Source of the DNA: Ahniella sp.
GTDB lineage: Bacteria; Pseudomonadota; Gammaproteobacteria; Xanthomonadales; Ahniellaceae
NCBI GenBank assembly: GCA_016712105.1
Contig: JADJRU010000001.1
Location: 1-64,000 of the forward strand
Direction of reading: 5' to 3'
DNA: 64,000 nucleotides
How positions within the stretch are numbered: the first letter of the stretch is position 1; each line of letters starts with the position of its first letter. The notes beneath the pieces are model-generated. The model ran no database searches. It was not told where the DNA came from and saw only the letters and a program-made list of their open reading frames with translations. Of the stretch, positions 10,434 through 22,218 are shown one piece after another. The translations under genes were made by a program, and so were the position numbers.

Positions 10434-10906
10434 TCAAACGTAACGGACGCCGATGATCTCGTAAGTCTTGCGGCCGTTTGCCGCCATCAGTTCGACCGTG
10501 TCGCCTTCACTCTTGCCGATCATGGCGCGAGCCAGCGGCGAGGTCACCGAGATCAGCCCTTTCTTGATGTCGGCCTCGAGCTCGCCGACGATCTGATAAG
10601 TGATTTCCTCGTTGCTGTGAATCGCCAGCAGCTCGATGGTGGCACCGAACACGATGCGAGACCCGGCAGCCAGACGCGATACATCGATGACCTCGGCAAA
10701 CGACAGCGCCGCTTCGAGCTCGTTGATGCGGCCTTCGATGAAGCCTTGCTGTTCACGCGCGGCATGGTACTCGGCGTTTTCCTTCAGATCACCGTGCGCA
10801 CGCGCTTCGGCAATCGCCAGGATCACGCGCGGACGATCGACCGACTTCAGCCGTTCAACTTCTTCGCGCAGGCGTTCGACGCCGACTTTGGTGAGGGGAA
10901 CTCGTT

Positions 10907-10910
<4 letters not shown>
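10434..10910 (-). CDS. greA: Transcription elongation factor GreA
   Basis: GreA rescues backtracked RNA polymerase by stimulating cleavage of the nascent RNA 3' end. The product has the normal 158 residues. The N-terminal coiled coil carries LREEVERLKSVDRP, HGDLKENAEYHAAREQQGF and the acidic tip region needed for cleavage. The C-terminal FKBP-like domain has ITYQIVGELEADIKKGLISV, SPLARAMIGKSEGDTVEL and ends YEIIGVRYV. Its start overlaps the carB stop by 4 bases and its stop abuts the rpfE-like start. This places it in the middle of a coupled carB-greA-rpfE-recJ unit. Confidence 0.97.
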
Positions 10911-14134
<3,224 letters not shown>

Positions 14135-14250
14135 GAGTTTCCAATGAGCCGCGTGTTGCCACGGGCTCGATACAGTGGCAGTGGGAAGCAGGAGTTTACC
14201 GGCAATTGCCGTGACCCGGAAATGACAAGACCTCCATCCGAAGGCAAAAT

Positions 14251-14934
14251 GTGCGCATGCTTGAAATCATCCTGCGTTACACCCTGCATTTCCTGGTCCA
14301 CTTTTCCGTGGGCGTGGCCGTCATTCTGATCGGTACGCTGCTGATGCGCTTCGTGCTCACCCGCTGGCTCAAGTCAGGACCAGGGGTGCCTGGCTGGGCG
14401 CTCGGCCTCAGCACCACGGCGGTCTGGCTGACCGTTGCCTTCTCGGCGCTGATCACGGGCGCCCAGGTCGGTTCGGTTGGCGTACTCTCGCATCTGCTTG
14501 AGACGGAGGGGCAGATCTGGGCCGAGGAAGCCGTGATGCTGGCCGCAAAACCCGTGGGCATCACGTCGGCCGAGCAGCGTTTCGGGCTGACCGAGCTTGA
14601 AGCCTTGGCTGAACGGCTGTCGCCCGGGGTCGGCGCGAAGGTCCGAGCCGAGGTGGACGGGCTGGAAATGGTCGAAAAAGCGGACCAACAATGGCAACGG
14701 TTGCCTGAGTTTGTCCGCAATCAGGCGGCTGCGCGTGCGCCGAAAACCGAATGGAGCGTCCGTGACCTGGTTCGACTGGGTTACCGCGAATTGATCGCTC
14801 CCACCGTCGAAGTCAGCAAGATGCAGGCACTGATCTTTGCTTACGGACTGGGCGCCCTGCTGGTGCTGGGCATACAACTTTGTGACTTGTTGCTGCGCTG
14901 GTGGTCTCGCCGGCCGGTTCCGACGCCGGGCTGA
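14251..14934 (+). CDS. Hypothetical membrane protein
   Basis: I do not recognise this 227-residue protein. It has three predicted membrane segments: about 8-34, 46-70 (WALGLSTTAVWLTVAFSALI) and 190-215 near the C-terminus. Between the second and third is a soluble stretch rich in Glu, Leu and Ala. A GTG at 14251, preceded by AAGG at a good distance, is taken as the start; ATG at 14257 is the alternative. It is divergent from carB with 116 bases between them. Nothing in the sequence suggests a transporter or enzyme. Confidence 0.6.
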   Translation: MRMLEIILRYTLHFLVHFSVGVAVILIGTLLMRFVLTRWLKSGPGVPGWALGLSTTAVWLTVAFSALITGAQVGSVGVLSHLLETEGQIWAEEAVMLAAKPVGITSAEQRFGLTELEALAERLSPGVGAKVRAEVDGLEMVEKADQQWQRLPEFVRNQAAARAPKTEWSVRDLVRLGYRELIAPTVEVSKMQALIFAYGLGALLVLGIQLCDLLLRWWSRRPVPTPG

Positions 14935-15032
14935 CCACCCATCGAGCGCCAATCCGGCAACGAGCCACTTCTTCAGCCGCCTCTACCTTGTGGCTACACT
15001 CGGGGTATCTGCCTGATTGAGGACCCTTGGCG

Positions 15033-16094
15033 ATGAGCATCGATGCACAGACGCTGGCGAAACTCTATCCGCTCGACAAGTTGCGACCGGAGAGCCTGGA
15101 CCAACTGGTCAAGGAATGTACGGTCGAGGAAGTCGGCAAGGGGACGGTACTGTTCAAGGCCAGCGATACCGACGAGCACACGCTGTATGTGCTGAATGGC
15201 ATCGTTCGCGGCGACTACCCCGACGGCAAGGCCAAGACCACCGACGGCGCGTCGTTGCAGGGACGTTATCCGCTGGGTGATCTTCAGCCGCGGCGTTTCA
15301 CGGCCACTGTCGAGTCGATGACCGCCAGCATCCTGAAACTGGATCGGCGCTACACCGAAAAGGTCATCACCTGGGACCAGCTGACGCGGCAACCGACATT
15401 CAAGCACTACGACAAGGATCCCGGCGCGAACCGCTGGGTGTTTCGTTTGCTGCACAACCGGGCGCTGCACAAGATGCCCACAGGCGCTGTCGAGCGATTG
15501 TTCCAGCGGCTGGAAGAGGTGTCGCTGGTCAAAGGCCAGGTCATCATCCGGGAAGGTGACGAGGCCGATTATTTCTACGTGATCAAGGAAGGTACGGCAT
15601 CGGTATCAAAACTCACCGATGGCGGTGAAGCGGTGGTCGCCTATCTGGTCCGTGGCGATACCTTCGGCGAAGATGCATTGCTGACCAAGAGTGTGCGAAA
15701 CGCCACCGTGTCGATGATGAGCGACGGCCGCCTGATGCGCCTGTCGAACCGTGACTTCTCCGAGATCCTGACGCCACCGGTCGTGGACTGGGTCACGCCG
15801 GGCAAGGCCTCGATCCTCGCGCGCCAGGGCGCGCAGATCCTTGATGTCCGCACCACCGAGGAGTTCGAGGAACGGGCGATCAAGGGCGCGTTGAACATTC
15901 CGCTGCTGAACTTGCGTGACCGGATCGACGAACTCGACCGCAAACGCGAGGTGCTGGTGTATTGCGGCACCGGCGAACGAAGTGCCGCTGCCCCATCCAT
16001 CCTCAGCAAGATCGGCTTTCAGTCGTTTGCGCTGCAAGGCGGCCTGACCGCCATGCTGAAGCAGCTGGATAAATCGAACGCCGGCAAGGAGTGA
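15033..16094 (+). CDS. Protein with two cNMP-binding-like domains and a rhodanese domain
   Basis: The 353-residue product has a degenerate cyclic-nucleotide-binding fold at about 15-110 (VEEVGKGTVLFKASDTDEHTLY). A second, more typical one is at about 150-245 (GQVIIREGDEADYFYVIKEG, GDTFGEDALL, RNATVSM). A rhodanese domain at about 260-350 has ILDVRTTEEFEERAIKGALNIP and the active-site loop VYCGTGERSAAA with a Cys. Rhodaneses transfer sulfane sulfur; here the domain may instead act in redox or phosphatase-like signalling. The phosphate-binding cassette in domain 2 is GEDALLTKSVRNAT. ATG 15033 is chosen over TTG 15027 because GAGG lies about 11 bases before it. It has no HTH, so it is not a CRP-type regulator. 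Confidence 0.8.
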   Translation: MSIDAQTLAKLYPLDKLRPESLDQLVKECTVEEVGKGTVLFKASDTDEHTLYVLNGIVRGDYPDGKAKTTDGASLQGRYPLGDLQPRRFTATVESMTASILKLDRRYTEKVITWDQLTRQPTFKHYDKDPGANRWVFRLLHNRALHKMPTGAVERLFQRLEEVSLVKGQVIIREGDEADYFYVIKEGTASVSKLTDGGEAVVAYLVRGDTFGEDALLTKSVRNATVSMMSDGRLMRLSNRDFSEILTPPVVDWVTPGKASILARQGAQILDVRTTEEFEERAIKGALNIPLLNLRDRIDELDRKREVLVYCGTGERSAAAPSILSKIGFQSFALQGGLTAMLKQLDKSNAGKE

Positions 16095-16178
16095 TTCGAC
16101 CCGGCTTGGCGGATCAGCCCCTCACAACGGGCGGATTCACGGCTGGCGGAAATCCCCTGCTCGCAAGACACTGCCGCC

Positions 16179-17036
16179 ATGGACAAACATCGCATCGCGC
16201 TGGCCGACGGCCATGAATTCACGCTGCATTCGGATTGCCGCCCGTCCGCGCGCGTGTTCTTGTATTGGCTGCCTGCACTGGGTGTGCCGGGGCGAAAATA
16301 CCAGCGCCTCGCCGACACCCTTGCCGATGCCGGCATCGCCCTGTTCGCGCACGAATGGCGCGGCACCGACAGCAGCAACTGGCGTGCTTCACGTCGCCGC
16401 GACTGGCGTTACCGGCACCTGTTCGAAGACATCGATGCGGGGCTCGCCTTTACCCGTGGCCTCGCCGGTGATCGGCCCGTCTGGATCGCCGGACACAGCC
16501 TCGGATCACAATTGGCGCTGCTGCAGCTCGCTCGTGACCCATCCCTGGCAGGCGCTTTGCTGGTCGCCGGCGGATCTCCCTTCTGGCGCACGTTCCCGGC
16601 CCGCAAATGGCCATCCCTGATGCTGGCGATGTTCGGGTTCCCGGCCCTGGCCCGAGTGGTCGGGCACTATCCCGGCCAACGGGTCGGGTTTGCCGGACGG
16701 GAATCGATCGGCGTCATGTCGGACTGGGCGCGTTCGGCGATCAGCGGTCGGTATCGGCCTCGTGGTGTACCCATCGATTTCGAAACGAAACTATCCAACG
16801 AAACCCGCCCGATCCTGTCGATTCATCTGCAGCACGATGAATACGTGCCGAAACCGTCGCTGCAATTCCTGCTCGACAAGGCTGCCAAGGCACAACATGC
16901 CCGAACCGACCTGACCACCGCCGATTTTGAAAGCGGCAAGGCCACCCATTTCTCATGGATGCGCGAACCGGGGCCGGTGGTCAGTCAGGTCCAAGGCATG
17001 CTGGCGCAGACCGGACAGAGTGCCCTTCTCCCGTGA
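16179..17036 (+). CDS. Alpha/beta hydrolase family protein
   Basis: This 285-residue protein shows an alpha/beta-hydrolase fold. The nucleophile elbow is GHSLGSQLALLQL (Ser about 108). An early HEWRGTDSSNW region is the oxyanion-side loop, an Asp lies in LQHDEYVPKP, and a His sits in KATHFSWMREPGPVV near the end. Together they make a plausible Ser-Asp-His triad. It resembles serine aminopeptidase S33 or YheT-like predicted esterases; the substrate is unknown. The final residues and the stop fall inside a hairpin repeat (from 17021), so the original C-terminus may have been altered by that repeat. Confidence 0.75.
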   Translation: MDKHRIALADGHEFTLHSDCRPSARVFLYWLPALGVPGRKYQRLADTLADAGIALFAHEWRGTDSSNWRASRRRDWRYRHLFEDIDAGLAFTRGLAGDRPVWIAGHSLGSQLALLQLARDPSLAGALLVAGGSPFWRTFPARKWPSLMLAMFGFPALARVVGHYPGQRVGFAGRESIGVMSDWARSAISGRYRPRGVPIDFETKLSNETRPILSIHLQHDEYVPKPSLQFLLDKAAKAQHARTDLTTADFESGKATHFSWMREPGPVVSQVQGMLAQTGQSALLP

Positions 17037-17216
17037 AACGGGAGAAGGTGGTCCGCAGGACCGGATGAGGGCACGCTTGGCGCGAAGAGATGGCTTGTCG
17101 CCAGATTTCCCTCATCTGCCTGTCGGCATCTTCTCCCGCAAGCGGGAGAAGAACATATTGCAGATCGACAGTCTTTTTCTGCCTGTCGGCATCTTCTCCC
17201 GCACGCGGGAGAAGAA
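17021..17216. repeat. Cluster of CTTCTCCCG hairpin repeats
   Basis: Three hairpins occur here. The first, around 17023-17048, has arms CCTTCTCCCG and CGGGAGAAGG with a TGAAA loop. Two further units (about 17112-17152 and 17180-17214) have CTGCCTGTCGGCATCTTCTC followed by CCG/CGG arms and GAGAAG. The same family forms a longer array at 59455-59695. The first hairpin covers the end of the hydrolase gene. Beyond it, up to the FGase gene at 17302, I see nothing else. Confidence 0.75.
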
Positions 17217-17301
17217 TTGCTTCGATTTCATTGCAAGGAACATTGCGACGACGACGGGCCGTTTGAAGTCAATAACGCAGATCAGTTTGGTGAGCCCGGC
17301 T

Positions 17302-18054
17302 TCAGCGGCAAAGAAACGGCAATTCCAGGACTTCGGCCAGTTCCATCGCCCAATACGCCTGGGCCTCGGGCGTGCGGATCAGGTCGTTGCGCAACTCGAA
17401 CATGACATGCCACAAATCGCGCTGGACACCATGGTGATCCAGCGAAAAGCCCATCGCGATGTGGCCATCGTAAGGCTCGTTGTCTCCGACGAAATGACCG
17501 CGCGCACGCAACGCTTCGATCACCGCCTGGTTTCGCTGCGCCGCGGTCTTCCACAACACGCCAACCTGCCAGGGCCGTGAAAAGCCGTCGAGTGTGGGCG
17601 TGAAGCTGTGCACCGACACCACGCGTACGGCAATACCTTCCGCCAAACGTGCATCGATCTCGGCACGAATACGCGCATGGTAAGGCCGATGGTAGGCCTC
17701 GATCCGACGGGCACGCTCCGTGGGATCGATTCCGATATTGCCGGGCACCGGGATGCCGTCGCTCTCGGCGAGGATCAGCGATGAATCATCCTCGCCACGA
17801 TTGAGGTCAACCACCAGGCGCGACATGCCACCCAGCACCGCGTTACAGCGCCAGTGGCCAGCCAGTTGCTGCACGACGCCACCAACGCCGGGATCCCACG
17901 CAATGTGATCGACGCGGGCGCTGTTTTCCAGACCCAGTCCATCCAACTCGTCCGGCACGGCATTCGACGCATGCTCGGCAATCAGCAGGATCGACCGCTC
18001 CGGACCATCGATGATCCGGAACGGCGCATGATACGGCTGGATGGCTTCCGTCAT
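17302..18054 (-). CDS. N-formylglutamate amidohydrolase family protein
   Basis: The 250-residue product matches the FGase family (PF05013). It has an early ILLIAEHASNAVPDEL segment, DHIAWDPGVGGVVQQLA, SRLVVDLNRGEDD with Asn-Arg, VSVHSFTP and YDGHIAMGFSLDHHGVQ. Members hydrolyse N-formylglutamate to glutamate and formate in histidine breakdown, though many have other or unknown substrates. No hut genes are nearby. The gene ends a leftward pair: gcvP stops 13 bases upstream of its start, so it is likely in the gcvP transcript. The link between glycine cleavage and this enzyme could be one-carbon units, but that is inference. Confidence 0.85.
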   Translation of the reverse strand: MTEAIQPYHAPFRIIDGPERSILLIAEHASNAVPDELDGLGLENSARVDHIAWDPGVGGVVQQLAGHWRCNAVLGGMSRLVVDLNRGEDDSSLILAESDGIPVPGNIGIDPTERARRIEAYHRPYHARIRAEIDARLAEGIAVRVVSVHSFTPTLDGFSRPWQVGVLWKTAAQRNQAVIEALRARGHFVGDNEPYDGHIAMGFSLDHHGVQRDLWHVMFELRNDLIRTPEAQAYWAMELAEVLELPFLCR

Positions 18055-18067
18055 TTCAGCCCGGGAC

Positions 18068-20941
18068 TCAGGCGGCGTCCTGCCGGTATTCCTCGGGCGT
18101 CGGGCAAATGCAGATCAGATTTCGATCACCGTAGACATTGTCGACACGCCCGACCGGACACCAGTACTTGTCGAGTCGTGACACGCCCTTCGGGAAACAG
18201 GCTTCCTCGCGGCTATAGGCACGGTTCCATTCGGCATCGACCAGATCGTGGACGGTGTGCGGCGCGTTACGCAGCATCGACGCTTCGATCGTGAATCGAC
18301 CGGCTTCGACTTCGGCGATCTCGGCGCGGATGTGGATCATCGCGTCGCAGAAACGATCGAGTTCGTACTGTGCTTCCGACTCGGTCGGTTCGATCATCAA
18401 GGTGCCAGGCACCGGGAAACTCATCGTCGGTGCGTGGAACCCGTAGTCGACCAGACGCTTCGCGATGTCATCGACACTGACGCCGCACAGATCCTTCAAC
18501 GGTCGCGGATCGATGATGCACTCATGCGCGACACGACCATTGTGGTTCTTGTAGAGCACCGGGAAATGTTCGTCGAGGCGTTTGGCGATGTAGTTGGCAT
18601 TGAGGATTGCCACTTTCGTCGCTTCAGTCAGACCTTCAGCGCCCATCATCAGGATGTAGGCATACGAGATCGGCAGGATCGACGACGAACCATACGGCGC
18701 GGCCGACACCGGGCCCACTGGCGCCTTGCCGCTGTCCAGTTCCGGATGACCAGGCAGGAACGGCGCAAGATGCGCACGCACGCCGATCGGACCCATGCCG
18801 GGGCCACCACCGCCATGCGGAATGCAGAAGGTCTTGTGCAGGTTGAGGTGCGAGACATCGGCACCGAACTCGCCGGGGCGCGACAGGCCAACTTGCGCAT
18901 TCATGTTCGCGCCATCGAGATACACCTGCCCACCATGCTGATGCACGATGTCGCAGATTTCGCGGATACGCTCTTCGAACACACCATGGGTGGACGGATA
19001 GGTGACCATCAGCGCGGCCAGGTTCGCCGAATGTTTTTCGGCTTTCGCACGGAGATCATCGACATCGACGTTGCCGTCCGCGTCGCAATTGACCACCACC
19101 ACGTCCATGCCGACCATCTGCGCCGACGCTGGATTCGTACCGTGTGCACTGGACGGAATCAGGCAGACCTTGCGGTGCCCTTCTTGGCGACTGATGTGGT
19201 ACGCACGAATGGCCAGCAATCCCGCGTACTCACCCTGCGCACCGGAGTTCGGCTGCAGGCTGACCGCGTCGTAACCGGTGATCTCGCACAACCAGGCCTT
19301 GAGGTCCTCGAACATTTCGAGATAACCGTGTACTTGTTCGGCCGGCGCAAACGGATGGATGGCACCGAACTCGGGCCACGTCACCGGAATCATTTCGGCC
19401 GTGGCATTCAGTTTCATCGTGCAGGAGCCCAAGGGGATCATGGCGCGGTCCAGTGCCAGGTCACGATCGGCGAGTTTGCGCATGTAGCGCAGCAATCCTG
19501 TTTCCGAGCGGTACCGGCTGAACACCGGATGGCGCAGGCACGATCCGACGCGAATCAAGCCAGTCGGCAAGTGCGTGACCGCATGTTCGGCCACGGCGTC
19601 GTATTTCATTTCGGCACCGAATGCACGCCAGACCAGTTCGACGATCTGCTCGGTGGTGGTCTCGTCGAGACTGATGCCGAGCAAGCCGCCATCGAGCACG
19701 CGCAAGTTGATGCGACCGGCAAGTGCATGTTCGATGATCGCGCGCTGCTGTGTGGCAGCACGAACGGTGACCGTATCGAAGAAATGTTCATGCACCAGTT
19801 CGAAGCCCATTTTCTTCAGGCCCGCAGCCAAAACAGCAGTGCGTGCGTGGACATCGTGGGCGATCGCACTCAGGCCTTCCGGCCCGTGATACACGGCATA
19901 CATCGAGGCGATGACGGCGAGCAACACCTGAGCGGTGCAGATGTTCGACGTGGCCTTCTCGCGGCGGATGTGCTGCTCGCGCGTTTGCAGGCTGAGCCGG
20001 AACGCCTGCTCACCACGTGAATCGACCGACACGCCGATCAGGCGGCCGGGAATCGATCGCTTGTGGGCATCCTTGACGGCCATGTAGGCCGCATGCGGCC
20101 CACCAAAGCCCATCGGCACACCAAATCGTTGTGTCGAACCGATCGCGATGTCGGCGCCGAGATCACCGGGCGGCGTCAGCACGGTCAGTGCAAGCGGATC
20201 GGCTGCCATGATCGCCAAGGCACCAGCGGCCTTGATGCGGGTGATCAGTTCGCGATCATCGCGGATGCCACCTTGGGTGCCGGGATACTGCAGCAACACC
20301 CCGAACACGCGCGCAGGGTCGAGATCCTGATGCGGGTTGCCAACCACCACGTCCCAGCCCAGCGGTTCAGCGCGGGTGCGCACCACGGCGATCGTCTGCG
20401 GATGACATTCGGCATCGACAAAAAAAGCCTTCGACTTCGATTTGGACACCCGCTCGGCCACCGCCATGGCTTCGGCTGCCGCAGTGCCTTCATCCAGCAA
20501 CGAAGCATTCGCCACGTCGAGGCCGGTGAGTTCGCAGATCATGGTCTGGAAGTTCAGCAGGGCTTCGAGACGACCCTGGCTGATTTCCGGCTGGTAAGGG
20601 GTATAGGCGGTGTACCAGGCCGGATTTTCGAGAATGTTGCGCTGGATGACCAGCGGCATGTGGGTGCCGTAATAACCCTGGCCAATCAGTGACGTAAACA
20701 CCTGATTGCGGTTCGCCAGTTCGCGCATGCGAACGAGCGCTTCGGTTTCGCTGAGGGGCCGTCCAATCCGCATCATCTGGTGCAGGCGGATCGATTCCGG
20801 CACGGTTTCATCGATGAGCTGGTCGAGCGAGTCGACGCCGATCACGTTGAGCATCGCGCGCACTTCGTGGGGCGCGGGGCCAATGTGGCGGGCCGCGAAA
20901 TCGCGGGCAATGTGGGGCGTGGGCAGCTGGGTCAGGCTCAT
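18068..20941 (-). CDS. gcvP: Glycine dehydrogenase (decarboxylating), P protein of glycine cleavage
   Basis: GcvP is the PLP-dependent P protein, which decarboxylates glycine and passes the aminomethyl group to the H protein. The product has 957 residues from ATG 20941 (MSLTQLPTPH); an upstream in-frame Met at 20974 falls between riboswitch and start and is less likely. The N-terminal half has ARHIGP and the GYYGTHMP region. The C-terminal half has the PLP-lysine motif NLHKTFCIPHGGGGPGMGP with Lys about 703. It is a single-chain P protein, not the split gcvPA/PB type. gcvT and gcvH are not in the window. A tandem glycine riboswitch precedes it, so expression should respond to glycine. Confidence 0.97.
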   Translation of the reverse strand: MSLTQLPTPHIARDFAARHIGPAPHEVRAMLNVIGVDSLDQLIDETVPESIRLHQMMRIGRPLSETEALVRMRELANRNQVFTSLIGQGYYGTHMPLVIQRNILENPAWYTAYTPYQPEISQGRLEALLNFQTMICELTGLDVANASLLDEGTAAAEAMAVAERVSKSKSKAFFVDAECHPQTIAVVRTRAEPLGWDVVVGNPHQDLDPARVFGVLLQYPGTQGGIRDDRELITRIKAAGALAIMAADPLALTVLTPPGDLGADIAIGSTQRFGVPMGFGGPHAAYMAVKDAHKRSIPGRLIGVSVDSRGEQAFRLSLQTREQHIRREKATSNICTAQVLLAVIASMYAVYHGPEGLSAIAHDVHARTAVLAAGLKKMGFELVHEHFFDTVTVRAATQQRAIIEHALAGRINLRVLDGGLLGISLDETTTEQIVELVWRAFGAEMKYDAVAEHAVTHLPTGLIRVGSCLRHPVFSRYRSETGLLRYMRKLADRDLALDRAMIPLGSCTMKLNATAEMIPVTWPEFGAIHPFAPAEQVHGYLEMFEDLKAWLCEITGYDAVSLQPNSGAQGEYAGLLAIRAYHISRQEGHRKVCLIPSSAHGTNPASAQMVGMDVVVVNCDADGNVDVDDLRAKAEKHSANLAALMVTYPSTHGVFEERIREICDIVHQHGGQVYLDGANMNAQVGLSRPGEFGADVSHLNLHKTFCIPHGGGGPGMGPIGVRAHLAPFLPGHPELDSGKAPVGPVSAAPYGSSSILPISYAYILMMGAEGLTEATKVAILNANYIAKRLDEHFPVLYKNHNGRVAHECIIDPRPLKDLCGVSVDDIAKRLVDYGFHAPTMSFPVPGTLMIEPTESEAQYELDRFCDAMIHIRAEIAEVEAGRFTIEASMLRNAPHTVHDLVDAEWNRAYSREEACFPKGVSRLDKYWCPVGRVDNVYGDRNLICICPTPEEYRQDAA

Positions 20942-20997
20942 GTCGGCACCGGATCGGACAAGGTTTCGGGTCACCAGTGGCTGGCACTGGCGGCAAA

Positions 20998-21180
20998 CCC
21001 CATCTGTCCTTGGCGCCTGAGAGCGTTATCCCGTCGGCGGAACCGGCTTGCGCCAATTCACTTTCCAGATGTTGAACCCTGTGCGGACACAGGTGCCTGG
21101 CGGTCCTTTGGCCTGAGAGATTCCGGGGCGGTTGCTCCTTCGGCGCATGGGCACATACGGTGCGACATGACTCTCCCGCA
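20998..21180 (-). ncRNA. Tandem glycine riboswitch upstream of gcvP
   Basis: On the minus strand two aptamers lie in series. The first starts GGGAGAGTC, with CCGAAGGAGCAACC and GGAATCTCTCAGGCCAAAGG. The second has CTGGAAAGTG, CGCCGACGGGATAACGC and TCTCAGGCGCCAAGGACAG. These are the conserved blocks of the glycine aptamer (GGAGAG, CCGAAGG-type junction, CTCTCAGG-CAAAGGAC). The second aptamer ends about 57 bases before the gcvP start, leaving room for an expression platform. Glycine riboswitches upstream of gcv genes normally switch expression on when glycine is high. Confidence 0.93.
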
Positions 21181-21190
21181 AGGCCTGCCT

Positions 21191-21220
21191 ATGGTAGCCG
21201 GGCTGTTTTGGGTGGCGCAA
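21191..21220 (-). promoter_or_regulatory. Candidate sigma-70 promoter for riboswitch-gcvP
   Basis: On the minus strand TTGCGC and TACCAT are separated by 18 bases, ending about 11 bases before the riboswitch 5' end. The position is right but the match is only moderate. Confidence 0.35.
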
Positions 21221-21237
21221 TCAACACTTGGGAATCT

Positions 21238-21377
21238 CTGAATAATTCAGAGGTTCCCTGCGATGCAGGGATGCATCGCCGCAATCAACGACGTAAGTCG
21301 TTGATTGGCGTGAGGCAAGTCCGGACCTGTGCCGGACTTGCCGTGTCTGGATAAGTCCAGGAGGGACTTATTCAGAC
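21238..21377. repeat. Five consecutive hairpins between DUF2058 gene and gcvP
   Basis: Five inverted repeats follow each other: 21238-21250 (CTGAATAATTCAG); 21255-21271 (TCCCTGCGATGCAGGGA); 21282-21307 (arms CAATCAACGAC / GTCGTTGATTG, GTAA loop); 21314-21342 (arms GGCAAGTCCGG / CCGGACTTGCC); and 21345-21377 (arms GTCTGGATAAGTC / GACTTATTCAGAC). On the minus strand they lie between the end of the DUF2058 gene and the gcvP promoter. The last one could terminate the DUF2058 transcript. None has a clear U-run, so most are not simple intrinsic terminators. Confidence 0.8.
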
Positions 21378-21393
21378 CCTCCTTTGGTGACGA

Positions 21394-22149
21394 TCAGGCT
21401 TCAGGTTCGGATTCAGGCATGACCGGACCAGCGGCTTCGGCATTCGGCAACTCGATACTGGCACCCAGTTCGTCGGGATCAACTTCGCCGGGATTCAGCA
21501 ATACCGCAACCATGTCCGGTGCAATCGCCTGAACCTGTTCGGCCAGCGCTCGATCGACCAGCAGATACCGTGCCTCCAGCTGCACGATGCCGAGATCACC
21601 GTTGTTCACGGCGACCAACTGCGTTTCCGTCACATACAGACGCCGGATCTTGCCCCGGTGTTCGAAATGCCGTGGCTGGTCGGCCTCGGCGTCATTCCGG
21701 CCTTTGCCGTCGAGCAAGGCGGTGAGCTGCTCTTTGCGTTCCCGCTTCAGACGCGCTTTTTCTTCGGCGGCACGTTTCAGCGCCTCGGCTTCAGCCCGTT
21801 CGGCCTGCGCCCGCAGGGCATAAGCGCGGGCCAGATCCATCTCTTCGGCGGTTCGCTCGCGGCGCGGCTGGCCCTGCTGTGGTTTACCCGCATTCGGTTT
21901 TCCACCCGCGGCCACGCCCTGGGCCGGACGTTGCCCGCCGTTCGGGCGCTGACCCGCATTGGGACGTTGCCCGGATCCCGGACGGGGACCCGAGTGATGT
22001 GGCTTGCCCTGACCCGGCTTGCCTGGCGCAGATGGCGGTCGAGGACCACCCTGCGGCCGACCTTGTGGTTGTGGCCGCGCGGGCGGCTGGGGCTGCGGCG
22101 CCGGCTTCAAGCCAAGTTTCATCAATTGTTCGCGGATCGAATCGGACAT
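21394..22149 (-). CDS. DUF2058 (YaiL-like) protein with long Pro/Gly/Gln-rich linker
   Basis: The C-terminal half matches the DUF2058/YaiL family: an Ala/Glu/Arg-rich helix (ERAEAEALKRAAEEKARLKR), then RHFEHRGKIRRLYVTETQLV and GDLGIVQLEARYLLVDR. The N-terminus MSDSIREQLMKLGL is also typical. Between them, about residues 18-95, is an extended disordered segment with repeats such as GQRPNAGQRPNGGQRPAQG. It is longer than I expect for the family. YaiL is annotated as nucleoprotein/polynucleotide-associated, but its function is not established. ATG 22149 is used; GTG 22155 is the alternative. The basic linker would suit nucleic-acid binding. Confidence 0.8.
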   Translation of the reverse strand: MSDSIREQLMKLGLKPAPQPQPPARPQPQGRPQGGPRPPSAPGKPGQGKPHHSGPRPGSGQRPNAGQRPNGGQRPAQGVAAGGKPNAGKPQQGQPRRERTAEEMDLARAYALRAQAERAEAEALKRAAEEKARLKRERKEQLTALLDGKGRNDAEADQPRHFEHRGKIRRLYVTETQLVAVNNGDLGIVQLEARYLLVDRALAEQVQAIAPDMVAVLLNPGEVDPDELGASIELPNAEAAGPVMPESEPEA

Positions 22150-22218
22150 GGCCACTAATCAGGGTCGGAGTGCAACGGGCAAGGATAACGCCTTGTGAGG
22201 GCAGTCTGGGCTTCGCGC

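Noticed and set aside
18248..20020. 590-codon open frame opposite gcvP
   Set aside because: gcvP is intact and strongly conserved. The opposite frame is rich in His, Arg and Asp without domain character.
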